The notes under the pieces are model-generated. The model made no database searches. It saw nothing but the letters and a program-made list of their open reading frames with translations, and had not been told where the DNA came from. Positions 9,363-18,702 of a stretch of 64,000 bases of DNA are shown piece after piece (position 1 is the stretch's first letter; each line of letters begins with the position of its first letter). Source of the DNA: Nostoc sp. B(2019) (GTDB taxonomy: Bacteria > Cyanobacteriota > Cyanobacteriia > Cyanobacteriales > Nostocaceae); NCBI RefSeq assembly GCF_010091925.1, contig NZ_WVID01000008.1, positions 186,001 through 250,000 on the forward strand. The letters are read 5' to 3'. The translations under genes and the position numbers were made by a program.

Positions 9363-10538
9363 TTAAGCAATACTCCCCCGCTTTCTGGCTTCTTTGTAGG
9401 AAGTTCCCACATTTTTTAACCCAGCTTTAATCATTTGTTGTTCGAGGAGAGCAAAGAAACGCGCTTTATCGCCACCTTTGACCACGGCCTGATTATGCGC
9501 TTCTGCGATCGCTACGGGGTAGCCATATCCTTTTTGCACTTGTGCCAACATTAGTCCCAGCGCTTGATCAAACATGGTTGCATTTTCTGCCACCCATGCA
9601 GGAACTTCTATCCGGGCAATTTCTGCGCCAACGTGGACATAGCAAAAATAGATCGTTTGATCACCGTAAAGTTCGAGAATGGGAGTGTTACTACGCCACA
9701 GAGTACCGCGTTGTCCTGGTTTGAGCCGAGTTGCCCAAAGGGATGTATCTCGCAACTGCTCAAAAACTTTACAGGGTATTTTTTCTAACTGATTTGGGCA
9801 ATAACTTTTACAGTCTGGTACTGGATGGATACAAGCCGACAAACGCAAAAAATTCATCCCTTCGATGTTGCGAGAGGCACTAAGATAACCCATCAGAGGA
9901 ATTTGAGCATCACGCATCTGCTGCCAGGCTTCGAGGATGGGGGGTAAGATGCGATCGCGTGCATCAGTGGGTAACTGTTCCAAAAACCAGTAAATTAAAG
10001 AACCATCCACCATCGCCAGCGCTGGCGCTTCTGTTTTGGCCTCACACGCAAGTTCTGCTAACACCGTTGTTTCCGAGGCGGTGCGGCGAAAACTCATCCA
10101 TTCCTCGGTTCTAATGCCCCATTGCCGAGACATATATAAATCTTCCGAGCGGTAAAATACCTCTGGCAAACTATCGAGTAACGGATGGCGGTTTTGTCCG
10201 TAATGCAATACTATTCTGCCGATATTTAGGAGATAGCAGTAAGCAATTTCGTGGTGATTGGGGGAAATTTGCGAACCATCGGTAGCAATAACGGTGTGTA
10301 TCTTAGGAGGAACTGGGATATCAATGCAAGTTTCTAGCGGCTCAATGGGTGTAGCATTAGCAAAGAGAATGCGATCGCGCCATTTCTCCTGGCGATCAAT
10401 TAAATCTTGTTGACATTCGTAAGCATTTTTTAGATGTTGTTGCGCCAATTCTAAACGCTGGCGACTGGCAGCAGCTTCTAAGGTAAGATGCTGACTTAAA
10501 CCCTGCATTTGCCGCGCTAGTTTTGTAAGATCAAGCAT
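9363..10538 (-). CDS. NurA domain nuclease-like protein
   Basis: A 391-residue protein with the NurA fold signature: an acidic motif early in the domain (VIATDGSQISPNHHEIAY), a second acidic motif (ALAMVDGSLIYWFLEQLP) and a C-terminal ARIEVPAWVAEN region followed by QVQKGYGYPVAIAEAHNQAV. NurA enzymes are Mn-dependent 5' nucleases that work with HerA in DNA end processing in archaea. Cyanobacterial members are usually annotated only by domain. The first 50 residues are predicted coiled coil (LAQQHLKNAYECQQD). It lies 55 bp downstream of the HAD gene on the same strand, so the two are likely co-transcribed. No herA is visible here. Confidence 0.8.
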   Translation of the reverse strand: MLDLTKLARQMQGLSQHLTLEAAASRQRLELAQQHLKNAYECQQDLIDRQEKWRDRILFANATPIEPLETCIDIPVPPKIHTVIATDGSQISPNHHEIAYCYLLNIGRIVLHYGQNRHPLLDSLPEVFYRSEDLYMSRQWGIRTEEWMSFRRTASETTVLAELACEAKTEAPALAMVDGSLIYWFLEQLPTDARDRILPPILEAWQQMRDAQIPLMGYLSASRNIEGMNFLRLSACIHPVPDCKSYCPNQLEKIPCKVFEQLRDTSLWATRLKPGQRGTLWRSNTPILELYGDQTIYFCYVHVGAEIARIEVPAWVAENATMFDQALGLMLAQVQKGYGYPVAIAEAHNQAVVKGGDKARFFALLEQQMIKAGLKNVGTSYKEARKRGSIA

Positions 10539-10593
10539 AGGTTTTCAGATTTTATTTGCTCTGCTAAAGCTGTTGATAATTTAACGCTTTTTT

Positions 10594-11376
10594 TCAATAC
10601 CAAGCAGAGAAATCTTTAGCAAACTGAGACAGCGATAATAGCTGAATTCGCGGATCATTTTGGGCAGCTCCCCTTTCTGCTTGGGTATTATAGCCCCAAT
10701 CTGCAAGGAAGAGTTTCACATCTTCAAGGTCTGTTTGCTGTTGAACTAACTGCAATGTCTTAAGTCTGTCTTCTACAAACCATACATTAACAGCCTTTTC
10801 GTCTGCTGCTTGGATTAATTCTCGTAAAATTTCGTATTTAGGACGCTTGACTTCTTTACCAAAAATTGATGTCGGTGGTAAGTTTACTCCTTCTTGTTGC
10901 AATAACTGCTGCACAAAACGCCCTTCTTTGGTTGTGACGATATATAGCTTTGCACTGGTAATAGTCAACTTAAGTTTTTCTAGCACACCCGGATAAAATC
11001 TATGCAGACTCAGCCAACCGTCTAAATCTGTGGTAATCCATTCATCTCGCAGATTGTCTAGTTTTGCACCAATGTCTCTTGCTTGTAGCTTGTCATCTAA
11101 CAAAATCTGGGGGGCGATCGCTACCCATTCCTGGAGAATTTTTTCATCAGGAATACCTTCCATTAACGCTTTAATTAAAACAGGCATTTCCCAACCAGTT
11201 TCAATCACAGGTCGTAGGCGATAGAATCTCAAAGCTAGATCATCTGGTGGTATGTCGTTAACAGGCGACCAAATTTTACAGTAGGTACGCCACGCTACCT
11301 CAAAATATTCAATTAGTCCGTCGCAAATCACTCCATCAAAGTCTAGGGCTAAAATTGTCGGGCTACTTGTTATCAT
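10594..11376 (-). CDS. HAD-superfamily hydrolase
   Basis: A 260-residue HAD phosphatase-like protein. Motif I is LALDFDGVICDG (DxDGV, nucleophile Asp first), motif II is YIVTTKEGRF (Thr), a Lys motif lies in IFGKEVKRPKYEIL, and the acidic motif is VWFVEDRLKTL. The cap is helical and lies between motifs I and II (C1 type). The substrate cannot be told from sequence. It is the upstream member of a pair with the NurA-domain gene, with a gap of 55 bp. Confidence 0.85.
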   Translation of the reverse strand: MITSSPTILALDFDGVICDGLIEYFEVAWRTYCKIWSPVNDIPPDDLALRFYRLRPVIETGWEMPVLIKALMEGIPDEKILQEWVAIAPQILLDDKLQARDIGAKLDNLRDEWITTDLDGWLSLHRFYPGVLEKLKLTITSAKLYIVTTKEGRFVQQLLQQEGVNLPPTSIFGKEVKRPKYEILRELIQAADEKAVNVWFVEDRLKTLQLVQQQTDLEDVKLFLADWGYNTQAERGAAQNDPRIQLLSLSQFAKDFSAWY

Positions 11377-11511
11377 TGTTTTGAGGATTAAACTGCTGTT
11401 GCCAGCTTACCCGATCCGGGAATTATTTTTCTGTATAAAAATATCTTAATATATCAATTTCAGTAATTAAATATTATTAGCTATTATTTGAAAATAATCA
11501 TTTAGGATAAT

Positions 11512-12012
11512 ATGCGATCGCAATCTGAACTACAGATTTTTTCTGCTGTAATTAAATATTTCGATGTGGAAGAAGAATTTTTATGTGAAATATCTAATAA
11601 AGTTATAACTGAAACTTCTCTAAATCAGATTTCTTGGGAAAATCTTCATATCCCAGAAATCATAGTCTCTGGAATGAGGATTAATGGTTTCCCTAATCTC
11701 AAAAAAGAGACTTACGAGAATTTAATCTTGAGCAACAATCAACCTTACTTATTAACTCCATATATAAAAAATCAGCAAGTTACTCTGATTTCTCAAGAAG
11801 AGTTTGTCAAAGTTTTAAATGAGCCTGATTATCGGTGGTCTATTGTTTATGGATTGACTCGACCAGGCTTTTCTCACGATTTTTCTCAGGCATTAATTCA
11901 GATAACTGCTTATTGTCCAGCAGGTCCACCCCAGTATGGAAGTCTACTATATCTGCAAAGAAATGATGAGCAATGGAAAGTCAATTCATCTTATGGTCTG
12001 TATAATCAATAG
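11512..12012 (+). CDS. Hypothetical protein
   Basis: A 166-residue soluble protein that I do not recognise. The N-terminal half is acidic and rich in Ile and Asn. The C-terminal half has a more conserved look (YRWSIVYGLTRPGF, ITAYCPAGPPQYGSLLYL, WKVNSSYGLYNQ), perhaps a small alpha/beta or NTF2-like fold. There is no signal peptide or membrane segment. The start ATG overlaps a HIP1-like GCGATCGC. It converges with mntB, 22 bp apart, and has no operon partner. Confidence 0.6.
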   Translation: MRSQSELQIFSAVIKYFDVEEEFLCEISNKVITETSLNQISWENLHIPEIIVSGMRINGFPNLKKETYENLILSNNQPYLLTPYIKNQQVTLISQEEFVKVLNEPDYRWSIVYGLTRPGFSHDFSQALIQITAYCPAGPPQYGSLLYLQRNDEQWKVNSSYGLYNQ

Positions 12013-12034
12013 ACAAATTTTGATGATCTCCAAT

Positions 12035-12880
12035 TTATTTTTGATTCACACTTGGGATCAAAATACCGTGTCTAGGACTAAATAATAATGCCAATAAAAA
12101 TAATCCTGATACTACTAAAACAATCGCAGGGCCAGAGGGCAAATTATAAAAGTAGCTGAGATACATACCGCTGATACTAGAAAATACACCAATTACCGCA
12201 CCCAAAACCATTACTTGATGAAGACGTTTAACTAATAGATAAGCAGTTGCTCCTGGTGTAATTAAAAGTGATAGCACTAGGATGACACCGACGGCTTTCA
12301 TACTGGCGACAATTGTTAAAGCAATCAGCACCATCAAGCCAAAGTTCAGCCGATTGACTGGCAAACCTGCGGCTTGAGCGCCTAAAGGATCAAAGGTGTA
12401 AAATAAAAGTTCTTTGTATAATAAAATAACCACTATTAAAACGATCGCAGCGATGATTGCAGTGTCTCGCACTTCGTCAAGAGTAACGCCGAGAATGTTA
12501 CCGAAAAGGAAGTGATTGAGGTCAATTTTATTATCTTTTTGAACTACAGTAATTAAGGTGATGCCTAGGGCAAAAAATGCTGAAAAAACTATGCCCATTG
12601 CTGCATCTTCTTTAATAGGCGATCGCGTTCTAATCCAAGCGATCGCCATTGTACTCAAAACCCCGGCAATAAATGCTCCAATAAATATATTCCCTCCTAC
12701 CATAAAGGCGATCGCTAGTCCTGGTAAAACTGAGTGACTGATAGCATCACCGAGTAAAGCTAATCGCTGTACCATTAAGTAGCTGCCTACAACGGCACAC
12801 AGTAAGCCAACTAAAATCGCAATCACTAGCGATCGCTGCATAAAGCCATACTGCAACGGCTCAATTAATGCTTGTAGCAT
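12035..12880 (-). CDS. mntB: Manganese/zinc ABC transporter permease
   Basis: A 281-residue integral membrane permease of the ABC-3 family with about eight hydrophobic segments. Typical wording includes LLGDAISHSVLPGLAIAF near residue 40, the cytoplasmic coupling region, and DPLGAQAAGLPVNRLNFGLM. It lies 31 bp after the ATPase gene, in the order of an mntAB operon. The metal is inferred as manganese from the binding protein encoded divergently. ZnuB is the alternative, since permease sequence alone does not settle the metal. Confidence 0.88.
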   Translation of the reverse strand: MLQALIEPLQYGFMQRSLVIAILVGLLCAVVGSYLMVQRLALLGDAISHSVLPGLAIAFMVGGNIFIGAFIAGVLSTMAIAWIRTRSPIKEDAAMGIVFSAFFALGITLITVVQKDNKIDLNHFLFGNILGVTLDEVRDTAIIAAIVLIVVILLYKELLFYTFDPLGAQAAGLPVNRLNFGLMVLIALTIVASMKAVGVILVLSLLITPGATAYLLVKRLHQVMVLGAVIGVFSSISGMYLSYFYNLPSGPAIVLVVSGLFLLALLFSPRHGILIPSVNQK

Positions 12881-12911
12881 AAACTGTCTTTAATTACGAA
12901 TTACGAATTAT

Positions 12912-13739
12912 TTACGCAGCATCAGAAAAGTACATTACTTTACCACCGTAAGCTTGATACAGATTTGATTCTGTAAGTACTTGTTGGCGTGAACCTGTGG
13001 CGATTAATTCACGATTTAGTAATATTAAATCATCAAAGTGGGTAATTGATTCGCCTAAGTCGTGGTTGACTACTAACACGATTTTGTCAGCGGCGGCGAG
13101 TTCATGAAAGACTTCAAAAACCACCGATTGGGTTTTCTGATCGATACCTACTAAAGGCTCATCAAAACAGAAAATCTCTGCTTGCTGTGTTAACGCACGA
13201 GCTAAAAATACCCGTTGCTGTTGTCCTCCAGAGAGTTGTCCAATGGGGCGATCGCGGTATTCACTCATCCCAACCCTTTCAAGGGCATCTTTTGCTACCT
13301 GGCGGCTAACTGTCGAAAAGCTACGCAACCACCCTGTTTTCTTCACCCGTCCCATCATCACTACATCCCAGACGGTGGCGGGGTAAGTCCAGTCAATTTG
13401 GCTGCGCTGTGGCACATAAGCTACTTTCTCTAATTGCTGCATTAAGGGTTTACCCTGATACAGCGCCGTACCACTGCTAACGGGAACCAAGCCCAACATG
13501 GCTTTCATTAATGTACTTTTGCCAGCGCCATTGGGGCCAAAAATCCCCGTCAGTCTTCCTGGTTTAACAACACAGTTAACGTCCCTTAAAGCTTCTTGTG
13601 TACGGTAGTGTACCCCCAGATGAGCGATATTAATTGCTGCTGTTGAACTCATATCAATAGGTTTGACAAATTTTGCAGGCAATTTCCCTGTATTTGCCTG
13701 AGATAAGCTAAATTTCGGGGAAATAGAGACATTTTTCAT
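12912..13739 (-). CDS. mntA: Manganese/zinc ABC transporter ATP-binding protein
   Basis: An ABC ATPase with Walker A GIFGPNGAGKSTLM, Q-loop VAYVPQRSQIDW, signature LSGGQQQR, Walker B EIFCFDEPL and H-loop VVNHDL. The Walker A wording (GPNGAGKST) and the short QRSQIDW segment suit the metal-chelate (MntA/ZnuC) group. I place the start at the ATG at 13739. An ATG at 13652 (MSSTAAINIAHLG) is equally close to where the domain begins, and an upstream ATG at 13823 adds a hydrophobic stretch that looks unreal. It shares a 90-bp intergenic region with the divergent mntC gene. Confidence 0.88.
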   Translation of the reverse strand: MKNVSISPKFSLSQANTGKLPAKFVKPIDMSSTAAINIAHLGVHYRTQEALRDVNCVVKPGRLTGIFGPNGAGKSTLMKAMLGLVPVSSGTALYQGKPLMQQLEKVAYVPQRSQIDWTYPATVWDVVMMGRVKKTGWLRSFSTVSRQVAKDALERVGMSEYRDRPIGQLSGGQQQRVFLARALTQQAEIFCFDEPLVGIDQKTQSVVFEVFHELAAADKIVLVVNHDLGESITHFDDLILLNRELIATGSRQQVLTESNLYQAYGGKVMYFSDAA

Positions 13740-13828
13740 AAGTCTGCTTAAATATTCATTTCTTGAGCTTACTATAAAAATGAGAGAAATATGAAAAAAT
13801 ATATAAATAGAAGTAATGTTCAAGATAA

Positions 13829-14860
13829 ATGAAACTAATACTTAAGATAGACAGATCTAATCCTCACGGCAAAACACCAGTTAGCAGGATCAAGGGAAAG
13901 GCTTTTTTTCCCCTAATTTTTAGACTTTGCTTGGGAATGCTCTTGCCTTTGGCTTTATTCAGTTGTACCCAAAACAACTCTAATCCCGACACTGCCAAGG
14001 GAGATAGAAAGCCGCGAGTAGTTGCAACAAGCACGATTATTGCTGATTTAACACAAGAGGTTGCAGGAGACGAAATTCAACTATCTGGAATTCTCAAACC
14101 GGGAACTGATCCGCATGTTTACGAACCAGTTCCAGCAGATAGTAGGGTTTTAGAAGAAGCTGACTTGATTTTGTACAACGGCTACAACCTAGAGCCGGGA
14201 CTAATTAAGTTAATGAAAGCCTCTGGTGGTAAGGCGCGTCAGTTAGCTGTAGGGGAAGTTGTCAAACCTTTGGAGTTAGATAAAGGCAAAGGCGAAGTTG
14301 TGCCAGATCCGCACGTTTGGGGCAGTGCAGACAATGCGATCGCAATGGTGAATGCAACACGGGATGCTTTGATTGAGTTATCACCTGAAGATCAAGAGCA
14401 ATTTACGCAGAATGCATTGCAACTTACTAACGAATTAAAACAGTTGCATAGCTGGATTAATCAACAGATTCAAACTATTCCCGCTCCTAAACGCAAACTT
14501 GTAACAACCCATGATGCATTTCAATATTATGGACGTGCTTATGGGATAGCGATCGCAGGGACTTTAATTGGCATTAGTACCGAAGAACAACCCAGCGCTC
14601 AAACAGTCCAACGCTTGGTAGAGTCAATTAAAAAGATTGGCGTCCCCGCAATTTTTGCCGAAACTACAATCAACCCAGCTTTAATTAAAACCGTTGCTCA
14701 AGAAGCAGGCGTGAAATTAGCGCCAAATCAACTTTACTCTGACTCAATTGGTGCTAAGGGTAGTGATGGTGATTCTTACATCAAAATGATGCAGGCAAAT
14801 ACCCGCAGTATCGTAGAAGCATTGGGTGGGAAATATACACCCTTTCAACCAAAGAAGTAA
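13829..14860 (+). CDS. mntC: Manganese-binding lipoprotein of ABC transporter
   Basis: A 343-residue metal-binding lipoprotein. The N-terminus carries a hydrophobic signal ending in the lipobox LALFSC, so it should be lipid-anchored at the outer face of the inner membrane. Likely metal ligands are the His in DPHVYEP, the His in PDPHVW, the Glu in FAETTINP and the Asp in YSDSIG. This His-His-Glu-Asp set is that of MntC. Zinc-binding relatives usually have a His-rich loop, which is missing here. It is divergent from mntAB, unlike the single mntCAB operon of Synechocystis. The hairpin at 14881 probably ends the transcript. Confidence 0.9.
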   Translation: MKLILKIDRSNPHGKTPVSRIKGKAFFPLIFRLCLGMLLPLALFSCTQNNSNPDTAKGDRKPRVVATSTIIADLTQEVAGDEIQLSGILKPGTDPHVYEPVPADSRVLEEADLILYNGYNLEPGLIKLMKASGGKARQLAVGEVVKPLELDKGKGEVVPDPHVWGSADNAIAMVNATRDALIELSPEDQEQFTQNALQLTNELKQLHSWINQQIQTIPAPKRKLVTTHDAFQYYGRAYGIAIAGTLIGISTEEQPSAQTVQRLVESIKKIGVPAIFAETTINPALIKTVAQEAGVKLAPNQLYSDSIGAKGSDGDSYIKMMQANTRSIVEALGGKYTPFQPKK

Positions 14861-14880
14861 ATCAAGCAGCGTGAATTTGG

Positions 14881-14902
14881 AACTACAGATAACCTGTAGT
14901 TT
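14881..14902 (+). terminator. Hairpin after mntC
   Basis: AACTACAG (14881-14888) and CTGTAGTT (14894-14901) form a perfect 8-bp stem with a 5-nt loop, 20 bp after the mntC stop and followed by TTCATTCTT. It is a plausible terminator with a weak T tract. Confidence 0.5.
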
Positions 14903-15133
14903 CATTCTTATTAAATTGATTTTTGTCAAGATGTTTGTTGGGGAATTTTAATTTTCTGACTATTCTTTATTTCCAAAGTAAGAGATTATTTAGAAATATT
15001 TGATTTAATATCTAACCTAAGATATGTAACTTGTAGATCTATTCTCAAACTCTCTCCAGAGAAAGAACTATTAATACCTTTAATTTTTTAAAATACCATT
15101 TAGTAGAGAGCAGATTTTTTAATTGAAAAAGCC

Positions 15134-15466
15134 ATGACTGATAATAATCAAGAAAATCAAATTAATCAACCAGTCAGTGAAGATACTCATTTACGACCAG
15201 AGCCTAATGTGAAGGAAAGAAATTTAACCGCGAATCCGGGAGATGTGATCGCAGATGAACCTCAATCAATAGAAGAAAAGGCTAAGCAGGTTGCTGTTGA
15301 TTCACCAGATATTACAGGCGATCATATTACAGTGCCAACTTACTTCGTTGTAGATGAACCCGATGGTGAAAAAAAGGCGCTTCACCATGTTAAAGATGCC
15401 GAAGAAATTTCTGATGTAATTAGACAAGCACGAGTTGACGAAAATGGAAACCGGGTTTGGTGGTAG
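15134..15466 (+). CDS. Small acidic hypothetical protein
   Basis: A 110-residue hydrophilic, strongly acidic protein with no signal or membrane segment. The first 60 residues are rich in Asn, Glu and Pro and look disordered. The second half (ITVPTYFVVDEPDGEKK, ISDVIRQARVDENGNRVWW) has a more folded pattern and ends in two Trp. I do not recognise a family. It stands alone between mntC and a hydrolase gene, both on the same strand. Low complexity and AT-biased codons are normal for its surroundings. Confidence 0.6.
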   Translation: MTDNNQENQINQPVSEDTHLRPEPNVKERNLTANPGDVIADEPQSIEEKAKQVAVDSPDITGDHITVPTYFVVDEPDGEKKALHHVKDAEEISDVIRQARVDENGNRVWW

Positions 15467-15564
15467 TAACTAGTGTTAGTTAAGTAGAGGCGTGAGCAAG
15501 CACGTCTCTGCGCCAACCAATTATCCTTTCAACATGAGTAGTGGGTACATCCAAATCAAATACT

Positions 15565-16206
15565 ATGCCCCTACAAAAAGTTATTCACTCTGACAGTTAT
15601 AACTACCTGCTGTTTGAGCCTGATTGCAACGAAGCAAAAGAGCAGCTTTTTCCAACAATTCTATTTTTGCATGGTGCGGTAGAACGAGGCTCTAACCTAG
15701 ATGACGTGAAAAGGCAAGGCCTTGCAAAGATTGTAGAAGAACAACCAGACTTTCCGTTCATAGTTATTTCCCCTCAATGTCCCCGTGGTGAATACTGGTC
15801 TGTGGAGCGGTTGAGTGTTCTTCTTGACGAAGCGATCGCATCCTACCCCATTGATCCAAATCAGGTATATTTGACAGGCTTAAGTATGGGTGGTTACGGA
15901 ACGTGGCATTTAGCAGCAGCACAGCCTCAACGATTTGCTGCCATAGCGCCCATCTGCGGAGGTGGTAATCCACAAGTAGCACATAATCTGAAAAATCTTC
16001 CTATATGGACATTTCACGGAGCAAAAGATAATGTCGTTCCCTTAAGCGAGTCCGAAATAATGGTTTCTGCACTGAAAGCCCACGACGCAAATGTGAAATT
16101 TACAGTTTACCCAGAAGCCGCTCATGATTCGTGGACTCAGACATATAACAATCCAGAACTATACAAATGGTTTTTGCAGTATCAGCGAGAGTTGGATGTG
16201 GATTAA
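15565..16206 (+). CDS. Alpha/beta-hydrolase, predicted esterase/peptidase
   Basis: A serine hydrolase of the alpha/beta fold, close to the phospholipase/carboxylesterase and predicted peptidase (COG4099-like) group. Seen motifs are the oxyanion strand ILFLHGAVERG, the nucleophile elbow TGLSMGGYGTW, the acid in FHGAKDNVVPL and the histidine in PEAAHDSW, a complete catalytic triad in the right order. There is no signal peptide, so it is likely cytoplasmic. The start is taken at ATG 15565. A GTG at 15541 would add eight residues. Neighbours give no functional clue. Confidence 0.82.
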   Translation: MPLQKVIHSDSYNYLLFEPDCNEAKEQLFPTILFLHGAVERGSNLDDVKRQGLAKIVEEQPDFPFIVISPQCPRGEYWSVERLSVLLDEAIASYPIDPNQVYLTGLSMGGYGTWHLAAAQPQRFAAIAPICGGGNPQVAHNLKNLPIWTFHGAKDNVVPLSESEIMVSALKAHDANVKFTVYPEAAHDSWTQTYNNPELYKWFLQYQRELDVD

Positions 16207-16405
16207 ATTTACCAGAAATTACGTAGGAGCGATCGCCAGCATCTTCAACATATTTTCATTAAAAACGTTTTTTTACCTATAGAAAGTAAAAGTTCCAAAA
16301 AGTCGTTACCTGCACCTTTGACACCAGAGTATACAGCCTCAATAATGTTTGTACGTGGAAATTCGGGCTAATAGAAACTGGCATTCATCGGGCAGGTCAT
16401 CTACT

Positions 16406-16702
16406 ATGTTTTTTTTTAATTTCAAACCTAGCTCAAAGAATAGTCTGGATAAACTAGATAAATTTTGGAATCGCACTAACACTGTGCTACTCATTGGATA
16501 TTTGATCACTCTACCAATTTGTACATTGATAACTTTATCTTCAATATTTCCTTTATTGACTGCCAGCTTATTCACTTCCATAGAATCTTCGCATTACTCT
16601 ACATCGATTCCTTGGATAGATGATGCCTCCGAATGTAAATATAGTGGTAGAAATTGGCGCGATCGCAAATGTTGGGATGATCAACACAATCCCATGTTTT
16701 AA
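16406..16702 (+). CDS. Small membrane protein, hypothetical
   Basis: A 98-residue frame from ATG 16406. The N-terminus is basic (FKPSSKNSLDKLDKFWNR), followed by about 33 hydrophobic residues (TVLLIGYLITLPICTLITL and on), enough for one long or two short membrane segments. A polar, Cys- and Trp-containing tail ends DRKCWDDQHNPMF. The layout of positive N-terminus, membrane span and ordered tail makes it more credible than the opposite-strand frame that overlaps it. I do not recognise the family. Confidence 0.45.
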   Translation: MFFFNFKPSSKNSLDKLDKFWNRTNTVLLIGYLITLPICTLITLSSIFPLLTASLFTSIESSHYSTSIPWIDDASECKYSGRNWRDRKCWDDQHNPMF

Positions 16703-16756
16703 ATCGATTTTAGTTTAATCAGGTTTGGAATTAGTTCAAAATGGATATGTAGCCTG

Positions 16757-18133
16757 TTGTATCCAACCTTGAATCAACCTAACCCAGTGCGTAATCTGCA
16801 AGAAACCCATTTAAACCGTGCCCGCGCCAGTCTCAGACAAGCGCTATCTTGGTATGGATATCTTCGCAAGTCAGGACAACTCTCATCAAGCCCCGAATTA
16901 GCAGGTTTGGTGAAACCCGAATTGGAAGCTTTGAACTCCACACTCAACAAGCTTGACTCTAACGTGATTAGAATTGCCGCCTTTGGTTTGGTGAGTCGTG
17001 GGAAATCAGCAGTATTGAATGCCTTGCTGGGAGACAAGATTTTGCAAACTGGGCCCCTGAATGGTGTCACTCAGTGGCCTCGTTCTGTGCGGTGGCAGCC
17101 AGGTGGTAAGGTACTGGTAGAGTTAATTGATACCCCCGGATTAGATGAAATCGAGGGCGAGTCACGGGCACAAATGGCGCGAGAAGTTGTACGTCAGGCA
17201 GATTTGATTTTATTTGTCGTTTCTGGAGATATCACCCGCACTGAGTATAAAGCACTTCTAGAATTGCGTCAGTCACAAAAACCCTTGATTTTAGTATTTA
17301 ACAAGATTGATTTATACCCAGATATAGACCGGGCAGCGATTTACGAAAACTTGCAACAATTAGGTGCAGGACATAGCCAAGCAAAGCCACTATTACCTGA
17401 TGAAATTGTCATGGTGGCGGCAGAACCAGCAGCAATGGAAGTACGGGTTGAATGGCCGGATGGTCGTATCAGTTATGAATGGGAAACACCACCAACTCAA
17501 GTAGACGAACTTAAAGAGACAATTTTGAATATTCTAAATCGGGAAGGGCGATCGCTTCTAGCTTTAAACGCACTCATCCAAGCACGAGATGCAGAAGAGG
17601 CGATCGCTCAAAAAACCATCGACTTACGCGAACAAGAAGCTGAAGAGATTATCTGGCAATTTACCAAATACAAAGCTTTAGCAGTGGCGCTAAATCCCAT
17701 TGCCTTCTTAGATATTCTCGGTGGAACATTTGCTGATTTAGCTTTAATTCGCTCTTTAGCGAGATTATATGGTTTACCGATGACTAGCTACGAAGCAAGT
17801 AAGATTTTAAAAACGATTTTACTTAGTTCTGGTGGTTTGCTGCTAGGAGAATTAGGCAGTAGTTTATTGTTAGGTTTGGGCAAGAGTACAGCTGCAATTG
17901 CTAGCGGTGATAATCCCACCAATATTACTGCTTATGCTGGTAGTGCGATCGCCCAAGCTGGTATCGCTGGTTATGGCGCATACTCCGTTGGTAAAGCCGC
18001 CCAAGTCTATCTCGAAAAAGGCTGCACTTGGGGGCAATTGGGCGCTAGCAGCGTCATTCAAGAAATTCTTTCTCAAGTTGATCAAAATACAATTCTGTAT
18101 CGTCTGCGACAGGAATTAGGAATAAAGTATTGA
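16757..18133 (+). CDS. Era/dynamin-like GTPase with C-terminal DUF697-type membrane region
   Basis: A 458-residue GTP-binding protein. The G motifs are G1 GLVSRGKSAVLNALLG, G3 ELIDTPGLDE and G4 LVFNKIDL. The C-terminal half (from about residue 285) is hydrophobic and Gly/Ala-rich (ALAVALNPIAFLDILGG, IAQAGIAGYGAYSVGKAAQ), matching the DUF697 region that associates with membranes. The first 60 residues form a helical cap. Such proteins are common in cyanobacteria and their role is unknown. No ATG fits the N-terminus: the frame opens with TTG at 16757 (LYPTLNQPN), with a GTG at 16787 as alternative. Confidence 0.85.
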   Translation: MYPTLNQPNPVRNLQETHLNRARASLRQALSWYGYLRKSGQLSSSPELAGLVKPELEALNSTLNKLDSNVIRIAAFGLVSRGKSAVLNALLGDKILQTGPLNGVTQWPRSVRWQPGGKVLVELIDTPGLDEIEGESRAQMAREVVRQADLILFVVSGDITRTEYKALLELRQSQKPLILVFNKIDLYPDIDRAAIYENLQQLGAGHSQAKPLLPDEIVMVAAEPAAMEVRVEWPDGRISYEWETPPTQVDELKETILNILNREGRSLLALNALIQARDAEEAIAQKTIDLREQEAEEIIWQFTKYKALAVALNPIAFLDILGGTFADLALIRSLARLYGLPMTSYEASKILKTILLSSGGLLLGELGSSLLLGLGKSTAAIASGDNPTNITAYAGSAIAQAGIAGYGAYSVGKAAQVYLEKGCTWGQLGASSVIQEILSQVDQNTILYRLRQELGIKY

Positions 18134-18441
18134 GAATAACTAAAAATTGTTTTCTTAATTGTTGCCGGTTATTAGAGTTTATCAACTTCTATCAAGCTCC
18201 TCTGACAATTGATTTACGTTCTCAGTTTGAAAGGCAGAATTGAGAAAATGATCAACGTTGCTTTCATACCTTTTTGAATCAACGATGACAAGAGGGAAAT
18301 TCCCACTCAAGTTTGATAAAAAATGACGGTGTTTACTACAGCATTTTTTGTGAAGCCTATCTAAACTGGAAATATGAGCTTAGTACGGTCATTAGAAGCT
18401 CTACAGTTACCATCTATCTCAGTAAACAAGGTGAAAGGATC

Positions 18442-18702
18442 ATGACAACAAGCTTAAACGGAAACCAAGCTGCTGAAACTGCAACTATTGAGCAAGCTAT
18501 TCTCGAAGCTATTAGTGAAGCTCGTGCAACCTGTGAACAAGGTGGTAGTGATTCTGCCAATTGTGCTGTAGCCTGGGATATTGTAGAAGAATTGCAAGCA
18601 GAAAAATCTCATCAACAGCAAGCAAAACACAACAAAACCTCTTTGGAAAACTACTGCGATCGCCATCCAGAAGCAGTAGAATGTCTAATCTACGACGTTT
18701 AA
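18442..18702 (+). CDS. cp12: CP12 Calvin-cycle regulatory protein
   Basis: CP12 is a small disordered protein that links GAPDH and phosphoribulokinase into an inactive complex in the dark. The 86-residue product carries both redox cysteine pairs: C-EQGGSDSAN-C near the middle and Y-C-DRHPEAVE-C at the C-terminus, plus the conserved AVAWDIVEELQAE core and the terminal IYDV. The ATG at 18442 follows AGGTGAAAGGATC, a good ribosome site. An upstream in-frame extension to 18313 has no CP12 features. Its stop codon overlaps that of the convergent tlyA gene by 4 nt. Confidence 0.95.
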   Translation: MTTSLNGNQAAETATIEQAILEAISEARATCEQGGSDSANCAVAWDIVEELQAEKSHQQQAKHNKTSLENYCDRHPEAVECLIYDV

